Shown here piece by piece: positions 1 to 6,893 of a DNA stretch of 10,473 nucleotides. Within the stretch, counting starts at the first letter, position 1, and the number at the start of each line of letters is the position of its first letter. The position numbers and the translations under genes were made by a program. Location of the stretch: the NCBI GenBank assembly GCA_943323675.2, contig CALPIR020000071.1:1-10473 (forward strand), read 5' to 3'. The stretch is from Chitinophaga pinensis. GTDB lineage: Bacteria; Bacteroidota; Bacteroidia; UKL13-3. The notes under the pieces were generated by a model, which had not been told where the DNA came from, ran no database searches, and worked only from the letters and a program-made list of their open reading frames with translations.

Positions 1-64
1 CTTGTGCCTGAACACCCAGTGTTAATAAGGCACTAAATAGTAGTGTATATAGTTTATTTTTCAT
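1..64 (-). CDS. N-terminus of an exported protein (partial, runs off the left edge)
   Basis: An ATG at 62-64 read leftward opens a frame with no stop to the window edge, giving 21 complete codons. The peptide starts MKNKLYTLLF and reads ...LTLGVQAQ at the edge. This is a typical signal peptide: a short Lys/Asn basic start, a hydrophobic core of Leu, Phe and Ala, and an Ala-X-Ala-like cleavage site (VQA before Q) of the kind common in Bacteroidota exported proteins. A near-perfect Bacteroidota promoter lies directly upstream (75-105). The mature protein is outside the window, so its function cannot be stated. The gene follows the suf operon in the same direction, but a possible terminator (134-166) and its own promoter suggest a separate transcript. 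Confidence 0.7.
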   Translation of the reverse strand, partial: MKNKLYTLLFSALLTLGVQAQ

Positions 65-74
65 TGCTTAAAAT

Positions 75-105
75 CAAAGTTATTAAAATATTAATGCCGA
101 ACAAA
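75..105 (-). promoter_or_regulatory. Bacteroidota-type promoter for the partial exported-protein gene
   Basis: Read leftward, TAACTTTG (82 to 75) matches the -7 consensus TAnnTTTG exactly. A TTTG (105 to 102) lies upstream, with 19 nt between its TTG (104-102) and the -7 box, which is the preferred spacing. The predicted transcription start would lie only about 5-8 nt before the ATG at 64, so the leader would be very short. That is the main reason for caution. Confidence 0.5.
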
Positions 106-133
106 CATTAAACCACTTTAATGATAATATGAC

Positions 134-166
134 AAAAAAACCCGATACACATTGGCATCAGGGCTT
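134..166 (-). terminator. Possible intrinsic terminator of the suf operon
   Basis: Read leftward, CCCTGAT (163-157) pairs with ATCGGG (146-141), leaving one bulged base (160) and a 10-nt loop. Seven T residues follow directly (140-134). It sits about 100 nt after the last suf gene's stop codon and before the promoter of the next leftward gene, where a terminator is expected. The stem is short and bulged, so the call is tentative. Confidence 0.4.
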
Positions 167-263
167 GTATAATTTATAAACATTTTGGCTAAAGTGAGTT
201 TATTTACAGCTAAAACCTTAGGTATAATTTTAAGTAGATAGGCGTTTACAATTGCAATTGGTG

Positions 264-599
264 TTATAAAAAACCCAATTGAAGTTTTGCGCTTTCACTC
301 ATTAAATCTTGACTCCATGCAGGATCGAAAGTAATTTTCACTTCCACATTATTTACGCCTTCAATGGTAAGCAGCTTCTCTTTTATTTCTGCTGGCATAC
401 TTTGCGCAGCTGGGCAAAAAGGCGAAGTTAACGACATAACAATTTCTATATCTAAATCATTGTTTACGTTTACTTCATATATTAAACCCAACTCGTAAAT
501 GTTTACGGGTATTTCAGGATCGTACACCGTTTGTATAACCTGAATCGCTTCATTTTGAACATCAACAAAGTTTTTGGTTGGTTTAGTCGTTTCTTCCAT
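264..599 (-). CDS. sufT: SufT-like MIP18/DUF59 iron-sulfur assembly protein
   Basis: This is a 111-residue protein of the MIP18 (DUF59/PaaD-like) family, the last gene of the suf operon. Family members take part in cytosolic Fe-S cluster maturation or transfer rather than in sulfur mobilisation. The hallmark blocks are all visible: DPEIPVNIYELGLIY (residues 27-41), the LTSPFCPAAQ segment with the conserved Cys62 (57-66), and a C-terminal ITFDPAWSQDLMSE block (89-102). The length fits a single-domain SufT-like protein as found at the end of Bacteroidota suf clusters. The ATG at 599 is followed by a short polar leader (about 15 residues) before the domain. The gene lies 57 nt after sufE, in the same direction. 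The family assignment is firm. The exact step is inferred, since work on SufT in other phyla concerns maturation under high Fe-S demand. Confidence 0.9.
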   Translation of the reverse strand: MEETTKPTKNFVDVQNEAIQVIQTVYDPEIPVNIYELGLIYEVNVNNDLDIEIVMSLTSPFCPAAQSMPAEIKEKLLTIEGVNNVEVKITFDPAWSQDLMSESAKLQLGFL

Positions 600-656
600 A
601 ACTATTTATTGGCTTTCGCCCTTTATATATTATCTATTTAGAATTTAAGAACAGTG

Positions 657-1082
657 CTAGGCACCTTTAGTTTTATAGGCCAAAGCATATAATTTCATTT
701 GCTTAATCATATTTGCAAAACCATTGCTGCGTTGGCTTCCAATCATGCGGCTCATGCCAATTTTTTCAATAAAAAACAACTCACTGTTTAAAATCTCATC
801 AGGTGTTTGTGCGTTCCAAATACTCCATAATAAATACACCAAGCCTTTTGTAATTTCAGTGTTGCTATCGGCTTCAAAATATACTTTGCCATCAATAAAC
901 GTAGGAAAAACCCATACTTTACTTTGGCATCCTTTAACTATATAGTTTTCAGTTTTATGTTCATCAGGCATGGCAGGCAGTTTTTTACCTAAATCCATTA
1001 AGTAAAATAAGGTGCTTTCCATATCGCCTTCAAACAGCGAAAAGTTATCTATAATTTCATTTTGTATATCGGTTGTAGTCAA
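657..1082 (-). CDS. sufE: SufE, sulfur acceptor for the cysteine desulfurase SufS
   Basis: This 141-residue protein matches SufE, which accepts persulfide sulfur from SufS, stimulates its desulfurase activity and passes the sulfur to the SufBCD scaffold. The family's active-site loop is clear: VKGCQSKVW, with the acceptor cysteine at residue 52, equivalent to Cys51 of E. coli SufE. Other family blocks include the LGKKLP segment near residue 32 and the C-terminal RSNGFANMI segment. The length is normal (about 138-145). The ATG at 1082 lies only 5 nt after the sufS stop codon, which suggests co-transcription and probably coupled translation with its partner enzyme. Nothing in the sequence looks damaged. 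Confidence 0.96.
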   Translation of the reverse strand: MTTTDIQNEIIDNFSLFEGDMESTLFYLMDLGKKLPAMPDEHKTENYIVKGCQSKVWVFPTFIDGKVYFEADSNTEITKGLVYLLWSIWNAQTPDEILNSELFFIEKIGMSRMIGSQRSNGFANMIKQMKLYALAYKTKGA

Positions 1083-1087
1083 GGTAA

Positions 1088-2326
1088 TTATCTATTTGAA
1101 AATTTAACAATTGAACTTAGCGCCTGAAGCAAAACATCTACTTCTTCTGTAGTATTATAAAGTGCAAACGAAGCTCGCACCGTACCTTCTAGGTTAAAAC
1201 GTTGCATTAAAGGTTGTGTACAATGATGTCCTGTCCTAACGGCAATTCCCTTAGCATCCAACATCATACCCACATCAAAATGGTGCATGTTGTTAATGGT
1301 AAACGATTGTACCGATACCTTATTTTTAGCCTCGCCAACCAAGGTTATTGCATTGTTATTTACCAGGTTTATTTGATTTACACCTTCAACAAAATGCTTT
1401 AACAAATGATCTTCGTGTTTGGCTATATTTTCTTTACCTAACTCATTCACATAATCTAATGCAAATTTAAAAGCAATTACACCACCAATATTGGGTGTAC
1501 CAGCTTCAAACTTATAAGGAATTTCGTTATAGGTTGTTTTCTCAAATGTTACGTCTTTTATCATTTCGCCACCACCTTGATATGGAGGCATAGCCTCTAA
1601 CAACTCACGTTTACCATACAATACTCCTACTCCGGTTGGGCCATATAGTTTGTGTGATGATATGGTTAAAAAATCACAATCTAATGCCTGTACATCTACT
1701 TGCATATGCGAGCAAGCTTGTGCACCATCTAACAAAACCACAGCACCTACTGCATGGGCTTTTTGTATAATTTCTTTAACCGGGTTAATGGTTCCAAGCG
1801 CATTGCTTACCCATACACAAGCCACAATTTTTGTTTTGGTTGATAGCAGTTTATCAAACTCCTCCATCAACAATTCACCCGAATTATTTATTGGTGTAAC
1901 TTTTAGGATGGCGCCTTTTTCTTCACAAATCATTTGCCATGGCACTATATTACTGTGGTGTTCCATGGTGGTAATCAAAACCTCGTCACCTGCATTTAAA
2001 TTGGCTTTACCCCAAGTTTGTGCTACCAAGTTTATGCTTTCTGTTACACCTTTAGTAAAAATACACTCGGCTTCTTCTTTGGCATTTATAAACTGTTGTA
2101 TGGTTTTACGTGTTGCTTCAAAATACTCGGTTGATCTGGCAGCTAACGTATGCGCTGCTCTATGAATGTTGGCATTATCTAACTCATAATAACGTTGCAA
2201 TGCATCAATAACCTGTTTGGGCTTTTGCGTGGTTGCAGCATTATCAAAATACACCAAAGGTTTACCATTAACTTCTTGATGAAGTATGGGAAACTGAGCG
2301 CGTATATGAGTGATGTTGTTTAGCAT
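1088..2326 (-). CDS. sufS: SufS, PLP-dependent cysteine desulfurase
   Basis: This 412-residue class V aminotransferase-fold enzyme removes sulfur from L-cysteine to give alanine and an enzyme-bound persulfide for Fe-S cluster assembly. The key residues are in place: His123 in MEHHSN stacks on the PLP ring, Asp200 and Gln203 lie in LLDGAQ, the PLP Schiff-base Lys226 lies in SSHKLYGPTG, and the persulfide-forming Cys369 lies in RTGHHCTQP. The RTGHHC loop and the length are of the SufS (group II) type, not IscS/NifS, which fits the neighbouring sufE. The N-terminal FDNAATTQKP block (27-36) is also standard. The gene is separated from sufD by the GxxExxY gene and its repeat array. In related suf operons sufS normally follows sufD directly, so this separation is the oddity here. 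Confidence 0.97.
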   Translation of the reverse strand: MLNNITHIRAQFPILHQEVNGKPLVYFDNAATTQKPKQVIDALQRYYELDNANIHRAAHTLAARSTEYFEATRKTIQQFINAKEEAECIFTKGVTESINLVAQTWGKANLNAGDEVLITTMEHHSNIVPWQMICEEKGAILKVTPINNSGELLMEEFDKLLSTKTKIVACVWVSNALGTINPVKEIIQKAHAVGAVVLLDGAQACSHMQVDVQALDCDFLTISSHKLYGPTGVGVLYGKRELLEAMPPYQGGGEMIKDVTFEKTTYNEIPYKFEAGTPNIGGVIAFKFALDYVNELGKENIAKHEDHLLKHFVEGVNQINLVNNNAITLVGEAKNKVSVQSFTINNMHHFDVGMMLDAKGIAVRTGHHCTQPLMQRFNLEGTVRASFALYNTTEEVDVLLQALSSIVKFSNR

Positions 2327-2384
2327 TTGCTTTTATTTAATTTAATAATATTTAACACTGATTTTGTGTTTTTGTTGGCAGACA

Positions 2385-2789
2385 TCATTTAATAAAACGT
2401 TTGTACACCAATGATTTTTCACCGAAGTTAATAAGCAGCCCCACTTTGTGTTTTGAGGCTTTAAGGTAATTAACAACTTGGCTATGATTAGCTCTTACTA
2501 AGAACTCTTGGGCTTTTAGTTCCAACACAATGGAGTCGTACATGATAAAATCAGCTACATATCTTCTATTTAACCGCTGCCCTTTGTATATTACTTGGTA
2601 AGGCACTTCTCTTTTGTAAGGTATGTTTAACAACTGAAATTCTATTTCCAAGGCATCTTGATAAACAGCTTCCAAAAATCCATTCCCTAATTCGTTATAC
2701 ACATTCATGCAAGCACCAATAATTTGATACGTCTCTTCTTTTAAAGGAAACGTTTCATATTCACTCATCGGTTCTTCAAGTATGTCCAT
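2385..2789 (-). CDS. GxxExxY family protein with a PD-(D/E)xK-like core
   Basis: This 134-residue protein belongs to the GxxExxY family, whose function is not established. The naming motif is GFLEAVY (residues 37-43), followed by the helix QDALEIEF. A PD-(D/E)xK nuclease-like core is visible: Glu61 in KREVPYQV, Asp80 in VADFIMYD, then Glu90 and Lys92 in VLELKA, and Gln104 in SQVVNYLKA. All candidate metal-binding residues are intact, so the gene does not look decayed. A nucleic-acid role is inferred from the fold and is not proven. The ATG at 2789 gives MDILEEPMSEY. A second ATG 7 codons in (MSEYETF) is an equally plausible start. The gene lies between sufD and sufS in the operon direction, 58 nt before sufS, and its upstream side adjoins a repeat array (2836-3130). 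I see no obvious promoter of its own. Confidence 0.85.
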   Translation of the reverse strand: MDILEEPMSEYETFPLKEETYQIIGACMNVYNELGNGFLEAVYQDALEIEFQLLNIPYKREVPYQVIYKGQRLNRRYVADFIMYDSIVLELKAQEFLVRANHSQVVNYLKASKHKVGLLINFGEKSLVYKRFIK

Positions 2790-2835
2790 AATCTATTAGA
2801 ATTTATAAAAACTTTACTCCTTCTTAAATCCTACC

Positions 2836-3130
2836 TAATCTGTGTCTACTCCATCCCCTCAATCATCTCATCACCCTATTCCGTCTAATCTCTATGTGTA
2901 TTCCCTTTAAATCTTTGGTAATCTGTGTCTACTCTTCCAATCTATGTCTACTCCTTAATCTGTGTAATCCTCTAATCTGTGGTAATCTGTGTCTACTCTT
3001 CTAATCTGTGTCTACTCCCTGATCTGTGTAATCTTCTAATCTTTGGTAATCTGTATCTACTCTTCCAATCTATGTCTACTCCTTAATCTGTGGTAATCTG
3101 TGTCTATTCCCTCTAATCTGCGTCAACTCC
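2836..3130. repeat. Degenerate tandem repeat array, core TAATCTGTG (CACAGATTA on the minus strand)
   Basis: This array fills nearly all of the 343-nt gap between sufD and the GxxExxY gene. TAATCTGTG occurs exactly at 2836, 2919, 2956, 2973, 2983, 3002, 3084 and 3094. Variants with one or two changes occur at 2910, 2939, 3020, 3037, 3047, 3067 and 3114. Two modules alternate: a 10-nt TAATCTGTGG and a 19-nt TAATCTGTGTCTACTCTTC. There is also a higher-order repeat: 2910-2964 and 3038-3092 match over 55 nt with one difference (2927 versus 3055), a period of 128 nt. The array ends 2 nt from the sufD stop codon. It is unlikely to be coding, because the core contains TAA and the 10/19-nt unit lengths rotate it through all frames. 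I found no ribosomal, tRNA or CRISPR signature. Confidence 0.9.
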
Positions 3131-3132
3131 CG

Positions 3133-4419
3133 CTATAATTTCCCGTCAATTTTTTGCTCCAATAATTCCACCAACTCAGGTATTTTAATCTTCTCAGCAA
3201 TATCAACAGCATAGGCGGTTAACAATAATTTGCGCGCCACATCTTCAGGTATACCTCTGCTTCGTAAATAAAACATTGATTCCTCATCTAGCTCACCAAC
3301 AGTAGCTCCGTGCGTACATTTCACATCATCAGCAAAAATTTCTAATTGCGGTTTTGTGTTAACAGTTGCATCATCACTTAATAAAATATTTTGGTTGCGT
3401 TGGTAAGCGTTGGTTTTTTGAGCATCTAAATGAACCATAATTTTACCGTTAAAAACAGCAGTTGAATGACCTTTTAAAATACCCTTATATTTTTCGTCAC
3501 TAAAGCAATTCGGTTTTGCATGATCAACACGGGTGTGGTTGTCTACAAGATCTTTATTATCGGTAACATAAAGACCATACAGCAAGCTATTGCAGTTTTC
3601 TCCATTCATGTAAAAATGAAGGTTGTTGCGCACCAAAGTTCCATCAAGCGTTAGTGTTACATGGTTAATGTTGGTATCAGCTTCCTGAAAAAATTGAGTG
3701 AAATTATTTTGGTAACACGCACCTGCTTGTTGTTGAATTTTATAATGCTCAACATGAGCACTCTTACCAGCATAAGTTTCTGTAACAACATTGGTAAATG
3801 AAGCATTTGTTCCCGTTGCGTAATATGTTTCTACAATGGTTAACGTACTTTGCTCTTCCACTACAATTAAGTTACGCGGTTGGGCCAATACATTTAAATC
3901 AGAAGCATCGCTGATGTTAAAAATAACAACAGGATGTACTACTGTTTTACCTTTAGGTACAAAAACAAAAGCACCATCACTTAACAAGGCTGTATTTAAA
4001 GCATTCATGGCCTGACCTTCTACTTTTGCATACTTACCAAAATGTTGGTTAAAAATGGCTTGATTGTTTTTGCGCGAAGTGGCTAAGCTCGAAATAACAA
4101 TGCTGTTATCTTTCTCAATAATTTTTGACAGTTCGTTTACAAGTGAACCGTTAACAAAAACCAAAAAGTTGGCTGTAAGTTTTGATTCTATTGAAGCATT
4201 AAACAATTCGTTAACCAAGCTTTTTATCTCGCAGGTTGACTGAAATGTATTGTCTGTTATAGATTTCAAATTGGTGTACTTCCACTCCTCGTGCTTGGTG
4301 GTGGGGAAACCCAATTTTTCAAACTCGGCAAAAGCCGCTTCGCGCAGGGTTAAAAACTCACCTGGCTCGGCTTGTGCTTTGTATTGAATGAAATCTTTTT
4401 TTATGGTTTCTAATAACAT
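3133..4419 (-). CDS. sufD: SufD, subunit of the SufBCD Fe-S scaffold complex
   Basis: This 428-residue protein is SufD, the SufB paralogue that forms the SufB-SufC2-SufD complex in which nascent clusters are built in the cytosol. The N-terminal helical part carries the family motif HEEWKYTNL (residues 43-51). A long beta-helix region follows. The C-terminal core has KPQLEIFADDVKCTHGATVG (356-375), in which His370 corresponds to E. coli SufD His360 at the SufB-SufD interface, then LRSRGIPEDVARKLL (385-399). Length is normal. The stop codon (TAG, 3135-3133) lies 2 nt from the repeat array, so the array must have been placed or have grown right up to the gene end without damaging it. The ATG at 4419 lies 122 nt after sufC, an unusually wide gap that holds its own repeat. 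Confidence 0.96.
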   Translation of the reverse strand: MLLETIKKDFIQYKAQAEPGEFLTLREAAFAEFEKLGFPTTKHEEWKYTNLKSITDNTFQSTCEIKSLVNELFNASIESKLTANFLVFVNGSLVNELSKIIEKDNSIVISSLATSRKNNQAIFNQHFGKYAKVEGQAMNALNTALLSDGAFVFVPKGKTVVHPVVIFNISDASDLNVLAQPRNLIVVEEQSTLTIVETYYATGTNASFTNVVTETYAGKSAHVEHYKIQQQAGACYQNNFTQFFQEADTNINHVTLTLDGTLVRNNLHFYMNGENCNSLLYGLYVTDNKDLVDNHTRVDHAKPNCFSDEKYKGILKGHSTAVFNGKIMVHLDAQKTNAYQRNQNILLSDDATVNTKPQLEIFADDVKCTHGATVGELDEESMFYLRSRGIPEDVARKLLLTAYAVDIAEKIKIPELVELLEQKIDGKL

Positions 4420-4435
4420 GGTAAAGTATTGTTTA

Positions 4436-4489
4436 AAATTCGAAATGACCGATGCGTAACAAGGTTACTCATGCCGAAATTCGAAATGA
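4436..4489. repeat. 13-bp direct repeats flanking an imperfect hairpin (sufC-sufD spacer)
   Basis: The sequence AAATTCGAAATGA occurs at 4436-4448 and again, identically, at 4477-4489. Between them is an imperfect dyad: ATG (4452-4454) and GTAAC (4456-4460) pair with GTTAC (4464-4468) and CAT (4470-4472), with one mismatch and a 3-nt loop. Neither strand has a T-run after the stem, so it is not a normal intrinsic terminator. It may be an interspersed repeat, a small transposon footprint, or an mRNA processing or stability element inside the operon. Confidence 0.6.
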
Positions 4490-4541
4490 AAAGTTTTATG
4501 ATTTGGTTTAAACCTAAAACATATGATCAATTGTTAACAGA

Positions 4542-5306
4542 TTAAGCGTTGGCTTCTTGCTCAACTTCAGCTTTAATCCAATCGTAACCTTTAGCTTCAA
4601 GTTCTTTGGCCAAAGAGGCATCACCACTTTTTACAATTCTTCCTTTATACAACACATGTACAAAATCAGGCACGATATAATCTAATAAACGTTGGTAGTG
4701 GGTAATAACAACAAATGAACGTTCGCCATCTTTTAATTTATTAACGCCTGCAGATACCAATCGCAATGCATCAATATCTAAACCCGAATCAGTTTCATCC
4801 ATAATGGTTAACTTAGGTTCTAGCATGGCCATTTGAAAAACCTCATTTCGTTTTTTCTCTCCACCACTAAAACCTTCGTTTAAACTACGGCTGGTTAATG
4901 CTTTATCCATTTCCATTAACTCCATTTTTTCGCGCATAAACTTTAAGAAAGCAGTTGCTTCCATAGGCTCTAAACCTAAGTATTTACGTTTTTCGTTAAT
5001 GGCTGTTTTTAAAAAGTTTGTTGTGCTTACACCTGGTATTTCCACTGGATATTGAAATGCCAAAAACACCCCTTCGCGTGCTCTGTCCTCAGGAGACATT
5101 TCCAGTAAATCTTTTCCATTAAAACTAACCTCACCACCTGTAACTGCATAATCAGCTCTACCAGCTAATACGGCAGAAAGGGTACTTTTTCCGGCTCCAT
5201 TAGGTCCCATTATAGCGTGAACTTCGCCTGGCTTTACAACCAAATTTATTCCGTTAAGGATTTTCTTTCCTTCAATTTCTGCTTTTAAATCTTTTATTTC
5301 TAACAT
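4542..5306 (-). CDS. sufC: SufC, ABC-type ATPase of the SufBCD complex
   Basis: This 254-residue ATPase powers the SufBCD scaffold. It is a soluble ABC protein, not a transporter subunit. Walker A is GPNGAGKST (34-42, with Lys40), the Q-loop glutamine is Gln85 in FLAFQYPVEIPG, and the SufC-type signature is FSGGEKKRNE (146-155). Walker B is LTIMDETDSGLD (166-177, with the catalytic Glu171), and the H-loop histidine is His203 in ITHYQRLL. The FQYPVEIPGV block and the KKRNE extension of the signature are diagnostic of SufC among ABC ATPases. Length is normal (about 248-255). It is transcribed with sufB, but the 127-nt gap to sufB is wide and holds repeats. No clear internal promoter was found there. 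Confidence 0.97.
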   Translation of the reverse strand: MLEIKDLKAEIEGKKILNGINLVVKPGEVHAIMGPNGAGKSTLSAVLAGRADYAVTGGEVSFNGKDLLEMSPEDRAREGVFLAFQYPVEIPGVSTTNFLKTAINEKRKYLGLEPMEATAFLKFMREKMELMEMDKALTSRSLNEGFSGGEKKRNEVFQMAMLEPKLTIMDETDSGLDIDALRLVSAGVNKLKDGERSFVVITHYQRLLDYIVPDFVHVLYKGRIVKSGDASLAKELEAKGYDWIKAEVEQEANA

Positions 5307-5324
5307 ATGCTGCTGTTGACTGTT

Positions 5325-5428
5325 GGCTATTAGATGTTAGCTAATAGCGTTGGCAATTTGTCTTTATCTGTTTAATTAATATTTCTTTATTCTTACTGCT
5401 AAAAGCCAGAGGCCAATAGCAAAAAGCC
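5325..5428. repeat. GCTAATAGC-type short interspersed repeats with a hairpin (sufB-sufC spacer)
   Basis: The spacer holds several variants of one short motif: GCTATTAG (5326-5333), GCTAATAGC (5340-5348), GCTAAAAGCC (5398-5407), GGCCAATAGC (5411-5420) and AAAAAGCC (5421-5428). GCTATTAG and CTAATAGC (5341-5348) form a perfect 8-bp stem with a 7-nt loop. Between the two clusters is plain AT-rich sequence. The hairpin lies about 20 nt before the sufC start codon, so it could affect sufC translation or mRNA stability. That effect is inferred. Confidence 0.6.
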
Positions 5429-5433
5429 TTCCT

Positions 5434-6879
5434 TTATCCTACTGATCCTTCTAATGATACTGCTAATAATTTCTGTGCTTCAACAGCAAATTCCATTGGC
5501 AATTGATTTAACACCTCGCGGCAAAAACCATTTACTATTAATCCAATGGCTTCTTCGGTACCGATACCGCGTTGGTTACAATAAAATATCTGATCTTCAC
5601 CAATTTTACTGGTACTTGCCTCGTGCTCAACCATAGCACTTTTATTGTTTATTTCAATATAAGGAAACGTATGTGCACCACTTCTATCACCAATTAACAT
5701 ACTGTCGCATTGGGTATGGTTACGCGCTTTATCAGCCTTTTTATTTACCTTAACCAATCCACGATACGTATTGTGAGATTTACCTGCCGATATACCTTTT
5801 GATACAATTCTACTTTTGGTATTTTTACCAATGTGAATCATTTTAGTTCCTGTATCAGCTTGTTGCATATTATTGGTAACAGCTACAGAGAAAAACTCAC
5901 CCACTGAATAATCGCCTTTTAGTATACAACTTGGGTACTTCCATGTAATGGCACTTCCAGTTTCCACTTGGGTCCAACTAATTTTGGCATAATCACCCAA
6001 ACAAATACCGCGCTTAGTTACAAAGTTGTAAATACCACCTTTTCCATTTTTATCGCCAGGGTACCAGTTTTGAACGGTAGAATATTTTATCTCTGCCTTT
6101 TCTAACGCTACTAACTCAACTACAGCTGCGTGCAATTGGTTTTCATCACGCATTGGTGCAGTACATCCTTCTAGGTAACTTACGTAAGACCCTTCATCAG
6201 CAATAATTAATGTGCGCTCAAACTGACCTGTATTTTCGGCATTGATACGGAAATAAGTAGATAATTCCATTGGGCAACGAACGCCTTTAGGAATGTATAC
6301 AAACGACCCATCGCTAAAAACAGCTGCATTTAATGCGGCAAAAAAATTATCGGTATAAGGCACCACAGAGCTCAGGTATTTTTTAACCAAATCCGGGTGT
6401 TCGTGCACTGCCTCGCTCATAGAGCAAAAAATGATGCCTTTTTCTTTCAGCTGGTCTTTAAATGTAGTTGCAATGGATACCGAATCGAAAACAGCATCAA
6501 CAGCCACCCCAGTTAAGCGCTTTTGTTCGCTCAACGATATTCCAAGCTTTTCAAAAGTCTTCAACAATTCCGGATCTACTTGATCCAAACTATCTAAAGT
6601 TATTTTTTCCTTTGGAGCTGCGTAATATATAATATCCTGATAATCAACTGCAGGGTAACTAAAATTTTGCCAACTTGGCGCAGTTAAACCTTGCCAATAC
6701 TTAAAGGCTTTTAAACGGTATTCGAGCATCCATTCTGGTTCAGTCTTTTTTGACGAAATAAAACGGATGGTATCCTCAGTTAGGCCCTTTGGGGCCGTTT
6801 CCATTTCTATATTGGTGGTGAATCCGTACTTATATTCTTGGCCGACCACTTGATCTATAATATCTACTTCTTCTGCCAT
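5434..6879 (-). CDS. sufB: SufB, core subunit of the SufBCD Fe-S scaffold
   Basis: This 481-residue protein is SufB, on which the nascent Fe-S cluster is assembled from SufS/SufE-derived sulfur and iron. Diagnostic stretches include PKGVRCPMELSTYFRIN (197-213), YLEGCTAPMRDENQLHAAVVE (235-255) and the C-terminal HTQCDSMLIG and VEHEASTSKIGEDQIFYCNQRGIG blocks. From the constant 14-15 residue offset to the 495-residue E. coli protein, Cys391 should match Cys405 and Glu420 should match Glu434, both linked to cluster formation, while Cys239 should match Cys254, linked to sulfur transfer. These equivalences are my alignment by eye. It is the first gene of the operon, and its ATG (6879) follows two Bacteroidota -7 boxes. 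It is divergent from an orphan response regulator. Confidence 0.97.
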   Translation of the reverse strand: MAEEVDIIDQVVGQEYKYGFTTNIEMETAPKGLTEDTIRFISSKKTEPEWMLEYRLKAFKYWQGLTAPSWQNFSYPAVDYQDIIYYAAPKEKITLDSLDQVDPELLKTFEKLGISLSEQKRLTGVAVDAVFDSVSIATTFKDQLKEKGIIFCSMSEAVHEHPDLVKKYLSSVVPYTDNFFAALNAAVFSDGSFVYIPKGVRCPMELSTYFRINAENTGQFERTLIIADEGSYVSYLEGCTAPMRDENQLHAAVVELVALEKAEIKYSTVQNWYPGDKNGKGGIYNFVTKRGICLGDYAKISWTQVETGSAITWKYPSCILKGDYSVGEFFSVAVTNNMQQADTGTKMIHIGKNTKSRIVSKGISAGKSHNTYRGLVKVNKKADKARNHTQCDSMLIGDRSGAHTFPYIEINNKSAMVEHEASTSKIGEDQIFYCNQRGIGTEEAIGLIVNGFCREVLNQLPMEFAVEAQKLLAVSLEGSVG

Positions 6880-6893
6880 ATGATTTTGTATTG

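Noticed and set aside
249..260. Tandem CAATTGCAATTG just after the sufT-like gene
   Set aside because: Two copies of a 6-bp palindrome only, with no T-run and no further copies. Not treated as a repeat feature.
1650..2165. A 171-codon open frame on the + strand
   Set aside because: It lies wholly antisense to sufS, whose catalytic residues and full length are clear. It shows no recognisable domain and is a shadow frame.
2836..3130. Possible CRISPR array
   Set aside because: Units are only about 10 or 19 nt and follow each other with no unique spacers, and no cas gene is present. It is a degenerate tandem array.
4452..4473. Hairpin as an intrinsic terminator between sufC and sufD
   Set aside because: The stem has a mismatch, a 3-nt loop and no T-run on either side. 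Termination here would also cut off the essential sufD.
4505..4514. Perfect palindrome GGTTTAAACC upstream of sufD
   Set aside because: It is 10 bp, AT-rich and isolated, with no promoter elements beside it. Chance is a sufficient explanation.
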